Assembly (NCBI GenBank): GCA_903913175.1
Contig: CAIWKF010000128.1
Coordinates: 1-22,085, forward strand
DNA from: Candidatus Staskawiczbacteria bacterium
Lineage (GTDB): Bacteria > Patescibacteriota > Minisyncoccia > Minisyncoccales > Staskawiczbacteraceae
Length of the DNA stretch: 22,085 nucleotides
Direction of reading: 5' to 3'
In this document: positions 15,801 through 19,696 of the stretch, one piece after another
Layout of the letters: each line of letters opens with the position of its first letter
How positions within the stretch are numbered: position 1 is the first letter of the stretch
Notes under the pieces: model-generated
Told to the model about the DNA's origin: nothing
The model's input: only the letters and a program-made list of their open reading frames with translations
Database searches by the model: none
Program-made: the position numbers and the translations under genes

Positions 15801-16167
15801 TCTGGAATTTTTTAACAGCAACTAAGGTTAATCCACCAAAGTATGATGTTTCGTTTCCAGGTGATCCTGCTCCTGTTGTAGAAATTTGAGTTGCGGCTGA
15901 TTGATTCAAAATTGTTTGTAAACATTTTACATCTGAACCAGTTGAGCCTGTTGTCAAATTTCTTGAAAATGTAACTCCAGCGCAAGCTCCTGTTGATACT
16001 GTGGCAGGTGTTGTTGTCCCAGTTAATTGGGCCAATTGAGCTGTCAAAGCATTAATTTGAGCTTGTAATTCTGCTGTTGTTAAAGCATTTACGCTTCCTA
16101 CAGGAACAATTGCGGCAACCAAGGTCAAACCGACAATGGCTGTGATAATTGTTTTTCTTATACTCAT
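12874..16167 (-). CDS. S-layer-like secreted surface protein with peptidoglycan-binding domain
   Basis: This is a 1097-residue protein. A Sec signal peptide spans roughly residues 1-28 (basic start, hydrophobic core ITAIVGLTLVAAIVPV, cleavage near VNA). A short heptad-like helix LQAQINALTAQLAQL follows. Next is a PG_binding_1-type domain at about 62-146, with GSDVKCLQTILN, AVKKFQ and VGPMTRAKLNSML. The remaining 900 or so residues are rich in Thr, Ser, Val, Gly and Asn and look like serial beta-sandwich modules; STTPAQ recurs near 170 and again near the last third. There are very few lysines or charged clusters outside the N-terminus. Codon choice is more uniform and the gene visibly less AT-rich than its neighbours, consistent with high expression. 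It has its own leader and strong terminator. The S-layer role is inferred from architecture; an adhesin is possible. Confidence 0.85.
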   Translation of the reverse strand: MSIRKTIITAIVGLTLVAAIVPVGSVNALTTAELQAQINALTAQLAQLTGTTTPATVSTGACAGVTFSRNLTTGSTGSDVKCLQTILNQSAATQISTTGAGSPGNETSYFGGLTLVAVKKFQTNNGMTPANQVGPMTRAKLNSMLAGGTIVLPPVVTPGQTGPVSAMLSSTTPAQGSLIGGQATAGLVDVNFIGNGTVTSVTLQRTGISDQNTLTNVYLYDGNVRITDGYSFNVSGQLVMNGLNIAVNGSKVISVKADVLSGAVNTASSIVASLVAYTANGTASTVNVVGNTMMIVTGSSATVSFTANTVGTANVNAGTTGYTFWSAPLQVNTRTVVLKTANFRMIGSAPVDALSSIKMYIDGVDTGKVATVISINGSNYASFDLTSSPINLATGSHTIDLRADVQKGTNRNVTVSIQQAADLTITDPQVGVNIAVSGTVPNNAGTISILTGSATVVIDPTFTSATNVSAGAANVVIGRFKVHAYGEDIKVSTLNVTPKITLATSTGATCTTDAAGVVTSATGTCGLNNVTLYFNGSQVGSQVNWASTNGSAGATIPFTLGSQVIALAGQDGTLEVRADLQTTNNVSYTGGTVSVILPIETVNGQGMSSQNTMGVPTGLVQTTGLAIQSATLIVSKNTGYASQSVSPNTAGVKIGSFVVQNQSTSEAVRLTSLNVVITPSVTALTNFSALRTSDTTGAGATPLQPTGNDTFSVADVLQPGSSITIDIFANTGGDTAGSIVTKLTVASIGSTSNISSAGTQQTGQTITLGNGTVGTPSIIVSTTTPAQYIAAAGGSVNGSQSTFNFVSAGGASTITELKFTVSGSDTNPTQTVERICVGTVCGSPAVVSGTQTVYLTGLSLAVPNGGELSQNVQISYGSVGTSGVTPGSTAVVTLTYVKYTSGGATQTPLTVSVASPTVTLVGSLPVVTIPAASGTLQIGGGLNKIGQVSVKADAKGSIRVRQILFTVSSSGFDGSGALITDTPGSTPFLTLAGSSTQITGNYCDISGANITCELGGNGNTSYANDFIIPAGNTQIFDLYATVGGAAASTTTKASVSTKITAAGFLWDDASTAGVSGTGLAGTLVPSFPAVSSFTVTQ

Positions 16168-16186
16168 TGTTTTTTATTTTTTGTTT

Positions 16187-16221
16187 CCTTATTAAATAAA
16201 CTTTCGTATTATTTACTAAGG
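16187..16221 (-). promoter_or_regulatory. leader hairpin overlapping the S-layer-like gene's Shine-Dalgarno sequence
   Basis: CCTTAtTAAATAA at 16187-16199 pairs with TTATTTAcTAAGG at 16209-16221 with one mismatch, around a 9-nt loop. In the minus-strand mRNA the descending arm ends in TAATAAGG, the only Shine-Dalgarno-like sequence upstream of the ATG at 16167. It is about 18 nt from that ATG, which is long. The hairpin could sequester the site or stabilise the mRNA 5' end. Confidence 0.55.
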
Positions 16222-16330
16222 CATTTTTAATTTTTATAATAGCGAACTTTTTGCGTCGCGTCGACCATTTTTAATAGTATTACTACTTGTTTATGATTTT
16301 ACGTATTAATCACAAACTTAAAGCGACTTA

Positions 16331-16386
16331 ATCAGTCCTGCTCTCCAGTAATTTATTTCTTTAAATTTCCAGAGAGCAGGACTGAT
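16331..16386. repeat. perfect 15-bp inverted repeat (hairpin)
   Basis: ATCAGTCCTGCTCTC at 16331-16345 and GAGAGCAGGACTGAT at 16372-16386 are exact reverse complements separated by 26 AT-rich bases. On the minus strand it lies 52 nt past the anti-sigma-like stop, where it could act as a transcription terminator or mRNA end stabiliser. No T-run follows the stem in that direction, so it is not a canonical intrinsic terminator. Confidence 0.7.
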
Positions 16387-16405
16387 ATATTATATTTTAT
16401 TTCAA

Positions 16406-16428
16406 GCAATGGGTTACGAGCCCACTGC
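16406..16428 (-). terminator. weak stem-loop after the anti-sigma-like gene
   Basis: GCAATGGG (16406-16413) pairs with CCCACTGC (16421-16428), with one G-T pair, around a 7-nt loop. It is 10 nt past the stop of the anti-sigma-like gene. An A/T-rich stretch follows but without a run of T, so termination is only possible. It may work together with the larger hairpin that follows. Confidence 0.35.
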
Positions 16429-16437
16429 AATCATTAT

Positions 16438-17205
16438 TTAATTGTTTATGGTCAAAATTTCTTCTAATGCCAATCCATATTCTTTTGCTTCATATAAGTC
16501 TTTTATTTCCAGCATTTTTTTCTGTTGATCTTCTGTTAAAGTTGTTTTATCTAAATCATTTATTAGTCTTTGCACCAAAATGCTTTCTGCGGTGTCTAAA
16601 TCCTTTGATTCTTTTGTCTCATTGATAGCTAATCCAGATAATACTAATTCTTTTCTACCATCTTTTAATTTTTTAATATTAACTGCAATTTCTTTTAAAT
16701 CTTGTGTATTTTGAGTTGAAATATTATTATTTAAATTCTTAGCAACCAAGGCAACACTTTGTCTAAATTCATCCATGGCAGGAGCAATTGTGCCTGCTTT
16801 ATTTTCTTTTATTGCTAAAGTCAATTCTTGTAATTTTTTATTAGCCATAACAAAATCATTCTGCAATTGGCTAGCTACTGGTAACAAAGCAGTTGTTGAT
16901 TGTAAAGATGCAACTTTAGTTGAAAAATCAGGAGTAGTAAATTTTATAATTCCCAACCCTCCAATTACCAACAATAAAAGAGTTGAAAATGCATAAGCTA
17001 ATTTTTTACCAGCAAACACAGATGAAATAACATTAAAATTTACTATAAATTTTTCTTTAAGACTTATTTTGTTTGCAATAACAGAAAAGTTGTTCTCTTT
17101 TATTTCAGAATTGAAAATTTGATTTTTAGTTAAAGTAACCCATTCTTGATTGGGCTTAATTGCTGATAATTTATTAAGTTTTAGAATTAAATCTTTATCT
17201 GTCAT
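16438..17205 (-). CDS. putative membrane-anchored anti-sigma factor
   Basis: This 255-residue protein has one transmembrane segment at about 69-88 (LAYAFSTLLLLVIGGLGIIKF). The N-terminal 68 residues would be cytoplasmic and include IKPNQEWVTLTKNQIF, similar to the N-terminal pattern of DUF5667-like proteins encoded next to ECF sigma genes. The C-terminal 165 residues are extracytoplasmic, strongly helical and charged (for example ELTLAIKENKAG and DQQKKMLEIKDLYEAKEYGLAL). No zinc-binding HxxxCxxC motif of classical ZAS anti-sigma domains is present. It follows the ECF sigma gene by 84 nt, and an ECF-like promoter lies in that gap. The anti-sigma role is inferred from topology and neighbourhood. 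Confidence 0.68.
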   Translation of the reverse strand: MTDKDLILKLNKLSAIKPNQEWVTLTKNQIFNSEIKENNFSVIANKISLKEKFIVNFNVISSVFAGKKLAYAFSTLLLLVIGGLGIIKFTTPDFSTKVASLQSTTALLPVASQLQNDFVMANKKLQELTLAIKENKAGTIAPAMDEFRQSVALVAKNLNNNISTQNTQDLKEIAVNIKKLKDGRKELVLSGLAINETKESKDLDTAESILVQRLINDLDKTTLTEDQQKKMLEIKDLYEAKEYGLALEEILTINN

Positions 17206-17247
17206 ATTTTTAGACTTTGCCTTAAAAGCTCAGCCTGTTACTATGAT

Positions 17248-17273
17248 GACGCAAAATTACCAAATTTGTTACA
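17248..17273 (-). promoter_or_regulatory. candidate ECF-sigma-type promoter for the anti-sigma-like gene
   Basis: On the minus strand, TGTAAC (17273-17268) is followed after exactly 16 bp by CGTC (17251-17248). This is the -35/-10 architecture of Bacillus-type ECF promoters (TGAAAC or TGTAAC, 16-17 bp, CGTM). It lies in the gap between the sigma gene stop and the anti-sigma-like start at 17205. A transcript would begin near 17241, with a leader of about 36 nt. This fits negative feedback by the sigma factor on its own antagonist. Confidence 0.55.
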
Positions 17274-17289
17274 CTTTTTACAATAAAAC

Positions 17290-17808
17290 CTAGCCCTCCC
17301 TAATATTGCCTAGTTCTTTTTTCAAAGCACTCAGCCCTCTGTGTAACATTACCCTTACTGTTCCAGTTGGTTTTTGCATGGCCAGAGCTATTTCAGGGAC
17401 CTCTAAACCATCTAAATAATGCCAAATAATAATATCCTGATAATCTTGCTTTAAATTCTGTATAGCTGACTTTACAAGCTCAATATCAAAATTTTGAATT
17501 GCTTTTTCATGCAAATTATCCTTTTTATCGGCAATTTGCAAAGATAAATCTGTAGAAACAACTAGATTCTTGGCTCTATCTCTATAAAAATCAATAACTG
17601 AATTTCTAGCTATTTGATATAAAAAAGCACCCTTATTTTCAATATTATCTGCAGATTTTTCATATGCCTCCCAGCCCTTTAAAAATACTTTAGAAGTTAT
17701 GTCTTGAGCTACTTCTTCTGAACTTACTTTCAAGTAAACAAACCGATATATTTTTTCAATATATTGGTCATAAACTCGACTAAACTGTTCTTGTTTATTA
17801 TTTAACAT
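17290..17808 (-). CDS. ECF-type RNA polymerase sigma factor
   Basis: This 172-residue sigma-70-family protein consists of region 2 and region 4 only. Region 2 shows YIEKIYRFVYLKVSSEEVAQDITSKVFLKGWE and FLYQIARNSVIDFYRDRA, which are core-binding and -10-recognition segments. Region 4 shows LKQDYQDIIIWHYLDGL and a helix-turn-helix EIALAMQKPTGTVRVMLHRGLSALKK. The start is the ATG at 17808; no other Met occurs before region 2. A near-consensus promoter ends only about 10 bp upstream, implying a leaderless message. It precedes the anti-sigma-like gene and then the S-layer-like gene, so cell-envelope regulation is a plausible role. Confidence 0.93.
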   Translation of the reverse strand: MLNNKQEQFSRVYDQYIEKIYRFVYLKVSSEEVAQDITSKVFLKGWEAYEKSADNIENKGAFLYQIARNSVIDFYRDRAKNLVVSTDLSLQIADKKDNLHEKAIQNFDIELVKSAIQNLKQDYQDIIIWHYLDGLEVPEIALAMQKPTGTVRVMLHRGLSALKKELGNIREG

Positions 17809-17817
17809 TGATTCAAT

Positions 17818-17846
17818 ATTATATCACAAAAACCTATAAATATCAA
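17818..17846 (-). promoter_or_regulatory. near-consensus sigma-70 promoter of the ECF sigma gene
   Basis: On the minus strand TTGATA (17846-17841) and TATAAT (17823-17818) are separated by exactly 17 bp. The expected transcription start is around 17811, about 3 nt before the ATG at 17808. It directly adjoins the cluster of TTGTCCTATCA-like repeats. Confidence 0.75.
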
Positions 17847-17924
17847 TGGTCCTAGCTAAATTTCCTATCAAAATTCCACATTTGTCCTATCATATGTTAG
17901 GACAAGTATATTGTCCTATCACAT
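17847..17924. promoter_or_regulatory. operator-like cluster of TTGTCCTATCA repeats
   Basis: TTGTCCTATCATAT at 17882-17895 and TTGTCCTATCACAT at 17911-17924 are direct copies with one mismatch, 29 bp apart. Between them TAGGACAA (17898-17905) is the inverse of TTGTCCTA (17882-17889), making a perfect 8-bp dyad with an 8-bp spacer. Degenerate copies TTTCCTATCA at 17861 and TGGTCCTAGC at 17847 lead up to the -35 box of the sigma promoter. The cluster starts immediately after the stop of the HTH regulator gene, whose product is a candidate binder. Confidence 0.6.
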
Positions 17925-17925
17925 C

Positions 17926-18552
17926 TTAAGCATATTTATAAGATATTTGGTTAAATTCTCCTGCCCTTAGTATTTGCCCCGACTTAAGAAGTTCGTCCAT
18001 ATCTCGCCTAATTGTTCTTTTGGTTACATCTGGTAAAACTTTTATAATATCTGCAACTTGAGTCTTTTCATTTTTTTGTACAATTTCTAATATTTTTTTT
18101 TGCCTTTCTGTTAATTCTTTTTTTTGACTAATAGTGTTTTGAATTTTTTCAAAATTTGAAGTTTGACTGGTCACTATCTGCCCACCTGTAAGCTGGGGAG
18201 GTTGGGGTTTGAGGTTTTTAATCTGATATTTTTCTTTTAATTTTATAACTTCAGCCTCAAGTCTTTTATACTCTTTTTCCAAAATTAAAAAATTGATCGT
18301 ATCAATCCAACCACACTCTTTGGTTATTTCTAAATAACTTAAAAAAATATCTATATTACCTAAAACTTTATTTATTTCAGATAAACACCCAATGTCCATC
18401 CAGATATCTTCTTTTTCACCAAAAATCAAAGATGCACCTTCCATTATGGCTAAGGCCTTTTCTTTTGCTTTGTGTTTCAATATCTCTGCTTCTGGCAAAA
18501 ATTCTAAAACCTTGTAAGCTGAGTTTGTAATTTTAATAAATTTTTCATTCAT
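17926..18552 (-). CDS. helical-bundle/DeoR-type winged-helix regulator
   Basis: This 208-residue protein has two parts. Residues 1-110 are all-helical and resemble four-helix-bundle proteins of the 23S-intervening-sequence/Avd class (KHKAKEKALAIMEGASLIF, then IDIFLSYLEITKECGWIDTINFLILEKEYKRLEAEV). A proline/glutamine linker at 113-135 joins a DeoR-type winged helix at 147-205 (LTERQKKILEIVQKN, VTKRTIRRDMDELLKSGQI). The helix-turn-helix is clear; the bundle resemblance is pattern recognition and less certain. It is transcribed from its own candidate promoter at 18576-18604. Its stop at 17926 borders an operator-like repeat cluster in front of the ECF sigma gene, which it might control. No effector-binding domain is recognisable. 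Confidence 0.75.
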   Translation of the reverse strand: MNEKFIKITNSAYKVLEFLPEAEILKHKAKEKALAIMEGASLIFGEKEDIWMDIGCLSEINKVLGNIDIFLSYLEITKECGWIDTINFLILEKEYKRLEAEVIKLKEKYQIKNLKPQPPQLTGGQIVTSQTSNFEKIQNTISQKKELTERQKKILEIVQKNEKTQVADIIKVLPDVTKRTIRRDMDELLKSGQILRAGEFNQISYKYA

Positions 18553-18573
18553 GATATTTTATAACAATATCAT
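18551..18573. promoter_or_regulatory. 7-bp palindrome over the regulator gene's start
   Basis: ATGATAT (18551-18557) and ATATCAT (18567-18573) form a perfect dyad with a 9-bp spacer. It spans the predicted transcription start of the adjacent promoter and reaches the start codon at 18552. This is a suitable position for an autorepressor site or a translation-blocking hairpin. It is AT-rich, so chance formation is possible. Confidence 0.35.
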
Positions 18574-18575
18574 CT

Positions 18576-18604
18576 AATTTAACAAAAAATAAATTAAAAG
18601 TCAA
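18576..18604 (-). promoter_or_regulatory. candidate promoter of the helical-bundle/HTH gene
   Basis: On the minus strand TTGACT (18604-18599) and TAAATT (18581-18576) are 17 bp apart, with a TGT extended -10 directly upstream. Transcription would start near 18569. A second candidate is the TGG-preceded TATAAT at 18623-18618, which has a poor -35. Confidence 0.45.
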
Positions 18605-18640
18605 AGAGCATTTTGTAATTATACCATATTTAAAAAGCAA

Positions 18641-19660
18641 TTACCTGTGGATAACTATATTACTTTCTGTCACAAACTGGCCACAGGCTGCTTTAATGTC
18701 TTGCCCAAATTTATACCTTTGGACAAAATTAATTTTTTCTTTTTTTAGTATTTTTTTAAATTCTTCTATTTGCTTTTTTTCTGACGGCTGAAATTTTGAG
18801 CCAGCCACAGGATTAAAAACTATTAAATTCAAAAAATATAATTTCTTTTTCATTAAACCTGCCAATTCTTTGGCGCAATCAATGGAATCATTTACATCTT
18901 TTATTAAAATATATTCAAACATTACTTTTCTTTTAGTTTTTCCAATATATTTATCAACTGTACTTAAAACTTTTTCTAAGGAATATTTTTTGTTTATAGG
19001 CATTAATTCCCCGCGCAATTTGTCATTTGGCGCATGTAAAGAAATAGCCAAATTAACTTGCAGTCCGCTATCAGCCAACTTTTCAATACCTTCAATTACT
19101 CCGCAAGTTGAAACAGAAATGCTTCTTATGCTTATGTTAAAATAATCTTTATTATTTAAAATTTCTATAGCTTTAAAAACATTATCATAATTTAAAAATG
19201 GCTCTCCCATTCCCATAAAAGTTACATTTGTCACGCGCTGCTTTTCTTTCACCAGCAATCTAGCAAAAAACAAAACTTGTTCAATAATTTCTAAATAGTC
19301 TAAATTTCTTAGCAAGCCCATTTTGCCAGTAGCACAAAAAGCACAATTCATTGGGCAACCCACTTGGCAAGAAACACATACAGTATTTCTACCGTCTATG
19401 TGGCGCATTAAAACAGTTTCAATTTCTAAACCGTCTTTTAAGGTAATTTTAGTTTTTACGCTATCTTTTGATTTTGAAATTAATAATTCTGCTTTAATTT
19501 CTAACGGGCATTCTTTGTTTAATTTTTCTCTTAAATCTTTTGAAAAAGAAGTTGCTTCATTCCAATTTTCAATAAATTTTATATATAAAAAATCCCTCGC
19601 TTCCTTTAAACGAAATTTTGGTTGGTCTTTTAAAGCTTCTTCTAATTTTTCCAAATTCAT
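18641..19660 (-). CDS. rlmN: 23S rRNA (adenine-2503-C2)/tRNA methyltransferase RlmN, radical SAM
   Basis: This 339-residue enzyme methylates C2 of A2503 in 23S rRNA and A37 in some tRNAs. The radical-SAM cluster cysteines are C102, C106 and C109 in GCPMNCAFC. The two catalytic cysteines are also present: C95 in VCVSCQVGC (equivalent to E. coli C118) and C326 in KAACGQF (equivalent to C355). FMGMGEPFLNYDNV and SVSTCGVIEGIEKL match SAM-binding segments of the family. The protein is slightly shorter than E. coli RlmN at the N-terminus but keeps the helical RNA-binding start. The gene follows the lamin-tail-domain gene by 36 nt and is probably co-transcribed. Cfr is excluded by the overall length and RlmN-like motifs, though not rigorously. 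Confidence 0.96.
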   Translation of the reverse strand: MNLEKLEEALKDQPKFRLKEARDFLYIKFIENWNEATSFSKDLREKLNKECPLEIKAELLISKSKDSVKTKITLKDGLEIETVLMRHIDGRNTVCVSCQVGCPMNCAFCATGKMGLLRNLDYLEIIEQVLFFARLLVKEKQRVTNVTFMGMGEPFLNYDNVFKAIEILNNKDYFNISIRSISVSTCGVIEGIEKLADSGLQVNLAISLHAPNDKLRGELMPINKKYSLEKVLSTVDKYIGKTKRKVMFEYILIKDVNDSIDCAKELAGLMKKKLYFLNLIVFNPVAGSKFQPSEKKQIEEFKKILKKEKINFVQRYKFGQDIKAACGQFVTESNIVIHR

Positions 19661-19696
19661 AAATGCACAATAACATATTTTTATATTTCTGTAAAT

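Larger units (their letters stand above)
16168..16437. other. 270-bp non-coding leader/intergenic region before the S-layer-like gene
   Basis: No gene fits here. Besides the leader hairpin at 16187-16221, there is a perfect 15-bp inverted repeat with arms at 16331-16345 and 16372-16386, a smaller stem-loop at 16406-16428 just after the anti-sigma-like stop, and a GC-rich island TGCGTCGCGTCGACC near 16251-16265. Several TATAAT-like hexamers exist on the minus strand (for example around 16240), but none has a convincing -35 partner, so I do not call a promoter. The S-layer-like gene very likely starts its transcript within this stretch. Confidence 0.6.

Noticed and set aside
16406..16428. tRNA anticodon-arm lookalike (minus strand, 7-nt loop CTCGTAA)
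   Set aside because: The loop has U33 and a CGU anticodon-like triplet, but no acceptor, D or T arm can be found around it, so it is just a hairpin.
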